Shown: positions 20,608 through 29,874 of the stretch, piece by piece
Position numbering within the stretch: position 1 is the stretch's first letter
How the letters are laid out: each line of letters begins with the position of its first letter
Source: Bdellovibrionales bacterium
GTDB lineage: Bacteria; Bdellovibrionota; Bdellovibrionia; Bdellovibrionales; UBA1609
DNA: 64,000 bases
Assembly (NCBI GenBank): GCA_014323935.1
Contig: JACOND010000003.1
Span: forward strand, 1-64,000
Reading direction: 5' to 3'
Notes under the pieces: generated by a model
What the model saw: the letters and a program-made list of their open reading frames with translations, nothing else
Database searches by the model: none
What the model was told of the DNA's origin: nothing
Made by a program: the position numbers and the translations under genes

Positions 20608-20654
20608 AAGGATTTAAGATCTTTTATCTTCTTTTAAAACCTATTTTTTATAAT

Positions 20655-20843
20655 TTATTTTAAGTCCCTTTCTTCAAAAAAAGAAATTTGACCTGATAAA
20701 CTTTCATCATACTTTTTTAAAATTAAATCAATTCCCTGACGAATCAACTCAGACATAGGAATTTTAAGACGATGATTTAACTCTTTAAGTTGAGATTGTT
20801 GTTTTTCAGTGAGATAAACTGTAGTTGCTACTTTATTTGACAT
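20655..20843 (-). CDS. Ribbon-helix-helix (CopG-like) protein
   Basis: VATTVYLTEKQQSQLKELNHRLKIPMSELIRQGIDLIL. Confidence 0.65.
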   Translation of the reverse strand: MSNKVATTVYLTEKQQSQLKELNHRLKIPMSELIRQGIDLILKKYDESLSGQISFFEERDLK

Positions 20844-20958
20844 CTTAATTAAGATTTAGCGAATCTAGATAAAAAGAGCAATGAGATTCCTAAAAAAAGG
20901 ATTAAAAAATCTGAAATACTGTTTAAAAAATACTTTTTTCTTGATAAAAGCTTTTTAA

Positions 20959-21930
20959 ATGTCTATTTCTAGAATTTTACAAAAAGAGCTTTTAAATTGG
21001 TTTCATAAACACAAAAGAGATTTACCTTGGAGAAAAAAGAAAGACCCCTATTCTATTTGGATATCTGAAGTTATGCTTCAACAAACAACCTCTAAGGCGG
21101 TCATTCCCTATTATGAAAAATTTCTAAAAAAATTCCCGACCTTAACTCACTTAGCAAAAGCGGATAAAAAACAAGTTTTTTTACTATGGTCCGGATTAGG
21201 TTATTACAAAAGAGCTGAGAATTTGATTCAAGCTGCTAAAAGAATTCATAAACAAAAAAACTTTCCTCAAACTTATAAAGAACTTTTAAAACTTCCTGGC
21301 TTTGGTCCTTATACTTCAAGAGCTGTTAGCTCTTTAGCTTTTGAAGAATCGGTAGGAGTTTTAGACGGAAATGTGATTCGTTTCTTATCTCGCTTTCATG
21401 GATTAGCTCTTGCCTCCTGGAAGAGCAAAGAAAGAGAGCAACTTCAAAGATTAAGCTCTCTTTGGGTTCAAAATCAAAAAGCCTCCCAAATGAATCAAGC
21501 TCTTATGGAAATAGGAGCTCTTGTTTGTATTAGCCCTAAAGCTCTTTGTCTGCTTTGTCCTTTAAGAAAAAACTGTCAGGGTTTTAAAAAAGGAATTCAA
21601 GATAAACTTCCCTTAAGAAAAGAAAAAAAAGAAACCGAATTTTGGCTTTACCATGCTGAAAAATACCATTATAAAAACAAATGGGCTTTTACTAAAAATA
21701 CAAAAATGCCCTTTTTAAAAGGTCAATGGATTTTTCCTGGAAAAACAAAAAAACTTAAAAATCCCCTAAAAGACTGTAAGCTTATTCATAATATTATGAA
21801 CTATAAAATTTTCATACATGTAAAAAACAAAAAATCTCTCAGAAATAAAAATCAATTCCAATGGTTTTCTCAAGCAGATATCCAAGCCTTAAATCCTTCC
21901 TCTTTAATAAAAAAAATCATAGACTTTTGA
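20959..21930 (+). CDS. mutY: A/G-specific adenine glycosylase
   Basis: RDLPWRKKKDPYSIWISEVMLQQTT, LPGFGPYTSRAVSSLAFEE, FeS C-x6-C-x2-C-x5-C (CISPKALCLLCPLRKNC). Confidence 0.95.
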   Translation: MSISRILQKELLNWFHKHKRDLPWRKKKDPYSIWISEVMLQQTTSKAVIPYYEKFLKKFPTLTHLAKADKKQVFLLWSGLGYYKRAENLIQAAKRIHKQKNFPQTYKELLKLPGFGPYTSRAVSSLAFEESVGVLDGNVIRFLSRFHGLALASWKSKEREQLQRLSSLWVQNQKASQMNQALMEIGALVCISPKALCLLCPLRKNCQGFKKGIQDKLPLRKEKKETEFWLYHAEKYHYKNKWAFTKNTKMPFLKGQWIFPGKTKKLKNPLKDCKLIHNIMNYKIFIHVKNKKSLRNKNQFQWFSQADIQALNPSSLIKKIIDF

Positions 21931-22081
21931 ATGATTCTTTTACAATAAATATCAAAAATTTACGTTTTTAATGTTTAAATAAAAAATCATCTGGACAAAA
22001 AATAAAAATTAAACTTGATTTCTTGTTGAAACTGTATTAATTAGCTCAAAACTTAGTGAAAAAAACAACAAAGGAGTAAAA

Positions 22082-22477
22082 ATGATAAAATTATTAACAA
22101 CTGCACTGAGTGCTTTAACTATAATCGGATGTAGTTCTTACACTGTCAAAGTCAATGTAGCCGGTGTTACAATTAATGGTCAAAAAGTAGAAGAAGGAGC
22201 TTGCGTAAGATATGACGACTCTTTATTTGGTTTATTGGGGGATTTTCCTCTTACAATTACTTTAAAAGAAGAAAGTAAAGATTATGAAGCCAATGACTAT
22301 GAAGTGACTTCTGAAGAAGTTAAAGTCGTAGACACAGCTTGTGAGGTCGAAGAGAAAAACATGGAAAATGAGACATCCCCTGAAGAAGAAGAAAAAAAGA
22401 CAGAAATTGAAACGGAAAGTAACGAAGAAAATACATCTCAAGAAAACAGCGAATCAGAATCTGCAACAAAAGAGTAA
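22082..22477 (+). CDS. Small lipoprotein with acidic C-terminal tail
   Basis: Lipobox LTIIGC; RBS AAAGGAG; Glu-rich low-complexity C-terminus. Confidence 0.6.
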   Translation: MIKLLTTALSALTIIGCSSYTVKVNVAGVTINGQKVEEGACVRYDDSLFGLLGDFPLTITLKEESKDYEANDYEVTSEEVKVVDTACEVEEKNMENETSPEEEEKKTEIETESNEENTSQENSESESATKE

Positions 22478-22486
22478 TATTATACA

Positions 22487-22517
22487 AAGAAGGCTTTCAA
22501 AGAGAAAGTCTTCTTTT
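22487..22517 (+). terminator. Putative intrinsic terminator
   Basis: aagaaggctttc-aaagag-aaagtcttctttt stem-loop right after the lipoprotein stop. Confidence 0.5.
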
Positions 22518-22599
22518 ATAAAAGCCTTACATTTTTAAAAAAATAGAACTAATTTTTCTTCATTTTTTAAAGAGCAACCCACCAGCAAATTTAAAATTA

Positions 22600-22972
22600 C
22601 TAACTCTTTTTTATCTTGTTTTTTACGAATTCATTTTCTAGAAATCTTTTTTGATCTGCAACTTCCATTTGCTTTAACAAATCAGGATAAATTTCATTTA
22701 GCCTTTTTGCTACTTTCCAGTATCCTTGATCCATAAGAAACTTTAAGAGCGGTTTTCTATCAAATCGAATATTTTTTAACCTAGGATATTTTTCTAACAA
22801 ATATTCCACATTCTTTAAGTTACCCTTTTTACATTCATAAAGTAAAGCTGCCGAGGGATGTATTTTTTCAAGGCTAAATACATCAAGACAGCTACTTCCA
22901 TAAGCGGGGGGGTATTTTAATAAAAAGAGCTAAAAAAAAACTCTTTTTTATAGTATAATGTATAATAGACAT
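22600..22972 (-). pseudogene. Secreted ankyrin-like small protein, frame broken in the signal peptide by C7 tract
   Basis: ATG at 22972 gives MSIIHYTIKKSFFLALFIKIPPRLWK*; downstream frame matches the paralog at 23164-23589 (YPRLKNIRFDRKPLLKFL.DQGYWK.AKRLNEIYP). Confidence 0.7.
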
Positions 22973-23084
22973 ACAGTGATTGTATCAAGTCAACAATTTT
23001 TAAAACAAATTATTTCTGTAAAAAATGTATTTTTTACAGATTCTTCTTAGATTTTCTTTAAAAGAGCTTTTATTTATTACTGTA

Positions 23085-23157
23085 TCCTCTTTTTTAATTC
23101 ATTTGTTACTTTTATATGTCTCTTACTAATGGCATAATCTCTAGGAGTCATTCCCTT
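23085..23157 (-). pseudogene. Fragment duplicating the 3' end of the ankyrin-repeat gene at 23695
   Basis: GMTPRDYAISKRHIKVTNELKKRIQ* versus GMTPRDYAISKGHIKVANELKKSIK*. Confidence 0.75.
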
Positions 23158-23163
23158 TCATTT

Positions 23164-23589
23164 TTAAAGAGCAGCTCCCACCAGCAAATTTAAAATTAAT
23201 TTTATTGTCACTAACTCTTTTTCATCTTTTTTACGAATTCTATCCATATTTTCTAGAAATCTTTTTTGATCTGCAACTTCCATTTGCCTGAACAAACCAG
23301 GATAAATTTCATTTAGCCTTTTTGCTATTTTCCAGTATCCTTGATCTATAAGAAACTTTAAGAGGGGTTTTCTATCAAATCGAATATTTTTTAACCTAGG
23401 ATACGTTTCTAACAAATGTTCCACATTCTTTAAACTACCCTTTTCAAATTCATAAATTAAAGCTGCCGAGGGATGCATTTTTTCAAGGCTAAATACATCA
23501 AGACAGCTACTTCCATAAGCGGGTATGATAAAAAGAACTAAAAAAATAAAGGAAAAACTCTTTTTTATAGTATAATGTATAATAAACAC
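23164..23589 (-). CDS. Secreted small ankyrin-like protein
   Basis: Signal peptide KKSFSFIFLVLFIIPAYGSS; paralog of 22600-22972. Confidence 0.6.
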   Translation of the reverse strand: MFIIHYTIKKSFSFIFLVLFIIPAYGSSCLDVFSLEKMHPSAALIYEFEKGSLKNVEHLLETYPRLKNIRFDRKPLLKFLIDQGYWKIAKRLNEIYPGLFRQMEVADQKRFLENMDRIRKKDEKELVTIKLILNLLVGAAL

Positions 23590-23694
23590 ATACCTATCTT
23601 ATCATATTAATAATTCTTAAAACAAGTCATTTTTCTAAAAAAGTGTATTTTCTACAGATTCTTCTTAGATTTTCTTTAAAAAAGTTTTTATTTG

Positions 23695-25449
23695 TTACTT
23701 TATGCTCTTTTTTAATTCATTTGCTACTTTTATATGTCCCTTACTAATGGCATAATCTCTAGGAGTCATTCCCTCTTTATCCAGATAACTTGCTAAAAGA
23801 AAAACTTTATCTGTTAATAATCTTCTTACTATCTCTAAATAACCATATTCACTCGCATAATGTAAGGGGAATTTTTCAAAAATATCTTTCGTATTTATTG
23901 GTTCTCTATCTTCAAAATTCAATTTATGAAAAGCTATTAATCTATCAAGCATATCTAAATTTCCATTTTTACTGACGTGATGAAAAACTGTCCTTTCTTT
24001 TTCATCTTTAAAAGTTGTTAAATTAGAAATATCTCTAGGAAAAAAATGAAAAAGACCGATATCGTCTCTTTTTACAATTGAAAGGAAATCCTCTGCAGAA
24101 AGTTTCTGACTTTCTTGCTTAAATAATCCTTTCAAATCCTCTGCTCTATTTAAACCCAACTTAAAGGCAATCCCTAAGATTTTGTAAAACTCCCCCTCAT
24201 TATTTCCTTTCCCTTTCCATGTACTTATCTCTTTTACTATATCAAACCTTTCTGATTCTTTAAAAGATTCAAAAATAGAAACAAAATCAGTGAAAGTTAT
24301 TTTAAACTCTGTTATTAATAGATAAAATATCTTGTACTTTAATCTCACTGATTTTTTTACTCTCTTTGATAAAAGCATTTTTTTTAAATACTTTTCTACT
24401 TCTTTTGATGAAAAAAGCTTTGATCTCAAATCCCTAAAAGAAACTACACTGTCTATAAATTCCATTAAAGCTTCTTCTTCTAAAAATTTTAAAGCATTTT
24501 CTATGAGTTGAGCTATATCAAAATCTCTTAAGGAATAAATTTTATCTTTTTTTACAGCTGAGATCTCAGTACCTTGAGGAGAATCTAACGTGAATTCTAA
24601 GGAATCTAAAAGATTATAAACACTAGAAGAATCTTTTATAACAGGATAAGGAAGAGAACGAGGGTAAAAATATTTTAACAACACTCTTTCTTTAATTTCA
24701 GGTAAATTTTTTTTATTGAGATAATATAAGCCCCTTTTGTAAAATAAAATTTCTCCTATTTCTAAAGGAATAGCTAAAGTATAGTCTTTCTCTTTTAAAC
24801 TCTCTCTCAAGGCGGATAAAATAATAATCAACTCATTGTCAGGTATCCCTTCTATTTCTTTTAAAAATGCTGTTTTTATACTCTTATTCCCTTTTACAGA
24901 AGTTCCTAAGACAACTGTCATGAGACCTGAAGAGGTCAAATCATTAGGATGAGTTATTGTAAAAAAATAATAATTAGGATTTAACTCTAAGCCTTCAGGG
25001 AAAAAGATATGTATTTGAGGGCAAACTCTCTTCAAACATGATCTAAAAGAAGATTCTAAGGGACTTAAAAGTCTCAGAATGTAATCTTCTTTTAAGAGAG
25101 GAGATGACACCTTTTGAGATCGAAAAAAAATCCTTTTACTTTCTAACCGAAGATATTTATTAGAAAGTTCAAGGAAGTTTTCTAATACTTCAGATACCAT
25201 TTCTTTTGTATAAAAATGTTCAGGAAAATAAAGGTCTAGATAAAGGTATAACAAATTAATTTGATCGAGAGTCAATTTTAAAGGAATTTCTCCCATAGCC
25301 TCAGCAAATTCTTTTAAATTTGTTATAGGTGTTTTTTTATCTTCAAAGACTAAAAAACAATTTTCACTGGCTAAAGATAACTGAAGAAAAAGACTTAGGA
25401 CTATAACATAACTCTTTTTTTTTAGAAAAACTTTTTCTTTTAAAAACAT
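23695..25449 (-). CDS. Secreted protein with C-terminal ankyrin repeats
   Basis: Signal peptide KKKSYVIVLSLFLQLSLASE; ERTVFHHVSKNGNLDMLDRLIAF, KFPLHYASEYGYLEIVRRLLTD, GMTPRDYAISKGHIKVANELKK. Confidence 0.7.
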   Translation of the reverse strand: MFLKEKVFLKKKSYVIVLSLFLQLSLASENCFLVFEDKKTPITNLKEFAEAMGEIPLKLTLDQINLLYLYLDLYFPEHFYTKEMVSEVLENFLELSNKYLRLESKRIFFRSQKVSSPLLKEDYILRLLSPLESSFRSCLKRVCPQIHIFFPEGLELNPNYYFFTITHPNDLTSSGLMTVVLGTSVKGNKSIKTAFLKEIEGIPDNELIIILSALRESLKEKDYTLAIPLEIGEILFYKRGLYYLNKKNLPEIKERVLLKYFYPRSLPYPVIKDSSSVYNLLDSLEFTLDSPQGTEISAVKKDKIYSLRDFDIAQLIENALKFLEEEALMEFIDSVVSFRDLRSKLFSSKEVEKYLKKMLLSKRVKKSVRLKYKIFYLLITEFKITFTDFVSIFESFKESERFDIVKEISTWKGKGNNEGEFYKILGIAFKLGLNRAEDLKGLFKQESQKLSAEDFLSIVKRDDIGLFHFFPRDISNLTTFKDEKERTVFHHVSKNGNLDMLDRLIAFHKLNFEDREPINTKDIFEKFPLHYASEYGYLEIVRRLLTDKVFLLASYLDKEGMTPRDYAISKGHIKVANELKKSIK

Positions 25450-25622
25450 AATTTCTTTAGACTAATTAATTTTCTCATGAAGTTGCAGAAAAAAAAGAAA
25501 ATCAAGAAAAAAATTCATAAAAAATTCATAAATTATTATTTTCTTTATAAAAGATTTTTTTATTGATTTCTTCTTCAAAAAAAGTTTTAATTTTTACAAA
25601 TAAAACAAAAAGGGAGGTTAAA

Positions 25623-26066
25623 ATGAGATTATTACTAAAATTTCTCTTTCTAGAAAGTTCAAAACAAAATATCAATGAGGCAATCAAAGATTATAGCTTC
25701 TTGTTTGTTCGAGTGACTACAGGGCTTACTATGTTATTTGCTCATGGTATTGGTAAAATGACAAATTTTTCTAAAATAGCAGAAAATTTCCCAGATCCCT
25801 TTGGCTTTTTAGGTTCAAATCTCAGTTTAGGCTTAGTCGTCGTTTCTGAAGTTTTTGGCTCCCTTTTACTAGCTATGGGCTTACTCACTCGATGGGCAAG
25901 TTTTAGCTTGTTATTTACTATGTTAGTTGCTGCTTTTGTTATTCATCTCAAAGACCCTTTCTCAACTAAAGAATTAGCATTTACTTATGCTCTTCTTTTT
26001 TTTTATTTCACCTTTGCAGGAGGAGGGAAATACAGTTTAGATGCTTTAATTAAAAATAAAATTTAA
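25623..26066 (+). CDS. DoxX family membrane protein
   Basis: RBS GGGAGG before ATG at 25623; FVRVTTGLTMLFAHGIGKM, EVFGSLLLAMGLLTRWAS. Confidence 0.85.
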   Translation: MRLLLKFLFLESSKQNINEAIKDYSFLFVRVTTGLTMLFAHGIGKMTNFSKIAENFPDPFGFLGSNLSLGLVVVSEVFGSLLLAMGLLTRWASFSLLFTMLVAAFVIHLKDPFSTKELAFTYALLFFYFTFAGGGKYSLDALIKNKI

Positions 26067-26112
26067 GGTCTCATTTTTCTCAAATTGATTTTAAGATCTG
26101 ATTGTTTAAATC

Positions 26113-27930
26113 ATGCTAAACATCTTAATAGGACATCGAGGAGTTGGAAAAACTTATTTTTTAAAACAAATAAAAAATTATTACAAAAAAAAACAAATTC
26201 CAGCTCATTTTATTGATTTAGATGAAGAAATAGAAAAGGCAAGCCAGAAAAGTTTGTTTGAACTCTTCACAAAAGGAGAAGTTTTTTTTAGAAAATGGGA
26301 ACAAAAAATTTTTAAAAAAATAACCCATTCTCTTAAAGACAATGAAATTTACTTTCTCTGTGTAGGGGCTGGCTGTGTTTTAAAAAAAAAACCTGATTGG
26401 AACATCATTTACCTTTTTAGAGAAAGCGATCGACAAGGACGTTTTTTTTTAAAAAAACCTCCTTTAAGCAAAACCTCTTCTTTAAAAGAATGGAAAAAAC
26501 TCTACAGAAAAAGATCCTCTTACTATCTCCAACAAGCTGATAGCCATCTTTATAGAAGAGAATATTTTAAAAAATTAAATTTCTCAGACCTTATATTCTT
26601 AGGATTGACACAACTTAAAAAAGAGGTCTTTAGTTATCGCCTTTACCCAAAGCTCCTTCCTTCTAATGAAAAAAAATGGAACTCTTTTTTTAAGGCAAGA
26701 TTCAAATGGGGAATTCGTTTTTTTGAAGTTCATGACCAAGATTGCTCTTTAAATTTTGTCCGGAAGATACAAAAATATCTTCCCTCAGATAAAATTTTAT
26801 TTTCTTCTCAGCAATCAAAAAAATTCCAAGCCCTTAAAAATAAAAAATATTGGTCTTGGGATTTAAGCTTAGGTTCTCCTCCTAAAAACACTCAAATTAT
26901 TTCCCTTCATAAAAGAAATTTGAAAAGTTTAAAATTTCTTTTAAATCAACTCTCTAAGTATAAAGATAAACATCTCAAACTGGCTGTAGAAATTTACAAT
27001 CTCAAAGAACTTCAATTGGCTTATCATTGGTGGAAGGAAGATCCTAAAAATAGAAGTTTCCTTCCTCGTTCTTTCGATGGGAAATGGTTATGGTTTCGTC
27101 AAATTTTTGGTCCAAATATGTTTTTACATTTTATTAAAGAACATCATCTAAGTTTTTCAAAATATAAAAACCAGGACGTCTTAGATCAACCTTATCTATC
27201 AGAAGCTCTTCCTTTTTTAAAAAAATCTAGAAATTTTGCAGGGCTTTTAGCAAACCCTTCAAAAACTTTAGCAAGTCCTTCAGAACAAAGGGCTTTTTTT
27301 CTTAAAAATTACTCTTTACCTATCACAGCCTTAACATTTGAAGAAGAAGAAATAAATCAAGATAATTTAACTATTTTAAAAGATTTAGGCTTTGTTTTTT
27401 TTGCTGTATCTTCCCCTCTTAAAAAAAAAGTTTTTTTACATGCGGATCAAACAGATTCTCTTTCAAAACAATTTCAAAGCAGTAATACTCTTATTTTTAA
27501 AAGTAAAAAATGGAAAGCTTTTAATACAGACTGGCATGGGTTAAAAGTTTTAAAAAAGTACAATTCCCCTTCTACAGTTGTTTGGGGGGGAGGAGGAATC
27601 CGTCCGGTTTTAAAAAAAATTCTACCTCAAGCTCATTTTTATTCCGCTCGAACAGCTCAGAATTTAAATCTATATAAAACTTATAAAACACTTACTCCAA
27701 AAGTATTAATATGGGCTGTTGGTCGTAAACGCATGCAAGAGTCTTGTGTATGGCCTTCTAAACATTGGAAACCTTCTCAAATCATGGATATCAACTATAC
27801 AGAAGATTCCCCTGGTTTAGAATATGCTTTAAAAATTAAAGCAAAATATCAAAACGCTTGGTTTTGTTTTAAAAAACAAGCCGAAAGGCAAAGAGAACTT
27901 TTTAAAAAACATTATAAAAAAATCCTTTGA
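26113..27930 (+). CDS. Multifunctional shikimate pathway protein: shikimate kinase - type I 3-dehydroquinase-like - shikimate dehydrogenase
   Basis: SK: GHRGVGKTY, DLDEEIE, FRKWEQ; DHQ-like: FFEVHDQ, IISLHKRN, LKLAVEI; SDH: GLLANPSKTLASPSEQ, FFAVSSPLKKKVF, AFNTDWHG, VVWGGGGIRPV. Confidence 0.75.
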   Translation: MLNILIGHRGVGKTYFLKQIKNYYKKKQIPAHFIDLDEEIEKASQKSLFELFTKGEVFFRKWEQKIFKKITHSLKDNEIYFLCVGAGCVLKKKPDWNIIYLFRESDRQGRFFLKKPPLSKTSSLKEWKKLYRKRSSYYLQQADSHLYRREYFKKLNFSDLIFLGLTQLKKEVFSYRLYPKLLPSNEKKWNSFFKARFKWGIRFFEVHDQDCSLNFVRKIQKYLPSDKILFSSQQSKKFQALKNKKYWSWDLSLGSPPKNTQIISLHKRNLKSLKFLLNQLSKYKDKHLKLAVEIYNLKELQLAYHWWKEDPKNRSFLPRSFDGKWLWFRQIFGPNMFLHFIKEHHLSFSKYKNQDVLDQPYLSEALPFLKKSRNFAGLLANPSKTLASPSEQRAFFLKNYSLPITALTFEEEEINQDNLTILKDLGFVFFAVSSPLKKKVFLHADQTDSLSKQFQSSNTLIFKSKKWKAFNTDWHGLKVLKKYNSPSTVVWGGGGIRPVLKKILPQAHFYSARTAQNLNLYKTYKTLTPKVLIWAVGRKRMQESCVWPSKHWKPSQIMDINYTEDSPGLEYALKIKAKYQNAWFCFKKQAERQRELFKKHYKKIL

Positions 27931-27954
27931 TTTTTTTATATAAAATCTAATTCT

Positions 27955-28790
27955 ATGTTTATAGATAAAGTTTTATTTAAAAAAAAGACTCATCTCATAT
28001 TCGTTTCTTTTAGTTTTTTTATTCAATTCTCTTTAACTCATAAAGACTGCTCTTCAGTCTTTAAAGCTGAAAATCTACAAATCGAGGTCGCTAAAGCTTT
28101 GACTCAAGGCTTTCCTATTGCATCCTGTCCTGATTTGTTTAACAGTTTGCATAAGTCTTTTTTTGATGAACAGAAACTGAAGTTTATAACATTTAGAACA
28201 ACACCCTGAGATCAAAAAACCCTCAATTAGAAACTATAAACTGTAGCGTTTAAAGATTATTTCAAAAAGAAAAGTTAGAACTTTCAAAAGAGAATCTGAT
28301 TTTAGTTATACAAAAAGGAGGAGAATCTTCTACATTTTGTTCTTAAAAAGAATCCAGACTATTTAAAAGTGGAAAGATAGCTTTACTATATTATGTTAAC
28401 GAAAATCTTTTTTTAAAGATTCTAAAGAGATGGTAAAATTTCATCTGGGTTTATTTATTAAAGTAGATAATACCGGCAAAAACATTTTATTTCATGCCTT
28501 GTAAATTAGGATTTTCAGAAAATAGCACTAAAATTGATAAAAATGAAACCTAACTTAGCCTTTATTAAAGATAAAAGAAGCGACTGATTTCTATGGAAGA
28601 ACGACCCCGCTGAGAAAAGACATTTTACAGTCACTGAGATCTTGAACAAAGCTCCTCCTAAATTAAAAGAAATAGAAGATGAATTTTGGAATGAAAACTT
28701 TAGATTATGCTCTTATAAGTGGACATCCAATTTTCCTGAAAATGTAAATAAAAAAATAAAAGATAAATTCTTTTAAAAGAAATACAATTT
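27955..28790 (+). pseudogene. Decayed secreted ankyrin-repeat gene
   Basis: Signal peptide VLFKKKTHLIFVSFSFFIQFSLTHKDCSSVF resembles the start of 25449 gene; scattered pieces such as DNTGKNILFHAL and DFYGRTT in several frames. Confidence 0.5.
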
Positions 28791-28842
28791 AAAGCTCTCC
28801 CACTTCTTGTCATTCCTTTAGGAACTTGTTAGATTAGCCAAA

Positions 28843-29874
28843 ATGTCAGCTAACAGTTTGGGGAAGATTTTTAAACTTCACAGTTTTGGTGAATCCCATG
28901 GAATAGCTATGGGAGTTGTTCTAGAAGGTTGCCCTGCGGGCTTAACTGTTTCTAAAAAAGTGTTACAATCTGAATTAGATCGTCGCAGGCCTGGAGCAAA
29001 GGCTTGGGATTCTTCTAGAAATGAATTAGATCAAATACAAATAATCAGTGGCGTTTTTAAAGGAAAAACCTTAGGAACTCCTATTGCTGTTTTAGTTTTT
29101 AATAAAAATTCCAATCCTAAAAGCTATGAATTTATAAAAAAATCCCCTCGACCAGGACACAGTGAAGATCTTTGGAAATTTAAATTCTCTCACTATGACC
29201 ATAGAGGTGGAGGTCGCTCTTCAGGCCGGGAAACTCTTGGAAGAGTGATTGCAGGAGCTTTTGCTAAAATGATGATTAAAAAACTTTGTCCTGACTTAAA
29301 AATATTAGCTTTTGTTAAACAAATCGGAGATATAAAACTTTTGGATGAAGAAACTCAAATTGCTGAAAATCTTTTAAAAAAATCTCAAAATGTGGATTCT
29401 TTTTTAGCTCGTTTTCCTCACAAAAAAAAATCACAAGATGTTTTTGATCTCTTAATGAAAGCAAAAAAAGAAGGAGAAAGCTTAGGGGCTTTAACAGAGC
29501 TTTGGATAGAAAATATTCCAAAAGCTTTAGGACAACCTTTATTTCACAAATTTAAATCTGACTTAGCTCAAGCTATCATGAGCTTAGGAGCGAGTTGCTC
29601 TTTTGAAGTCGGTTTAGGAAAAGATTCAGCTTCTCAAAAAGGCTCTCATTTTCATAAAACTAAAACCAATTATGGAGGTATAAGAGGGGGATTGACAACA
29701 GGAGAAAAAATTATAATAAAAACCACATTTAAACCTCCTTCTTCTTATGGTACAATTGCAAAAAAAGGTCGTTTTGATCCCTGTATCGGTCCTAGAGTGA
29801 TACCTGTTTTAGAAGCCATAGCTTATTTTATCACAGTCGATCATTTACTCTTGAGACGTTTAGATCGCCTGTGA
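28843..29874 (+). CDS. aroC: Chorismate synthase
   Basis: GKIFKLHSFGESHGIAMGVVLEGCPAGL, RPGHSEDLWKFKFSHYDHRGGGRSSGRETLGRVIAGA. Confidence 0.97.
   Translation: MSANSLGKIFKLHSFGESHGIAMGVVLEGCPAGLTVSKKVLQSELDRRRPGAKAWDSSRNELDQIQIISGVFKGKTLGTPIAVLVFNKNSNPKSYEFIKKSPRPGHSEDLWKFKFSHYDHRGGGRSSGRETLGRVIAGAFAKMMIKKLCPDLKILAFVKQIGDIKLLDEETQIAENLLKKSQNVDSFLARFPHKKKSQDVFDLLMKAKKEGESLGALTELWIENIPKALGQPLFHKFKSDLAQAIMSLGASCSFEVGLGKDSASQKGSHFHKTKTNYGGIRGGLTTGEKIIIKTTFKPPSSYGTIAKKGRFDPCIGPRVIPVLEAIAYFITVDHLLLRRLDRL

Noticed and set aside
27584-27590. G7 run in the shikimate dehydrogenase domain as a phase-variation site
   Set aside because: It encodes the expected Gly-rich nucleotide-binding loop (VVWGGGGIRP) in frame and lies far from the gene start.
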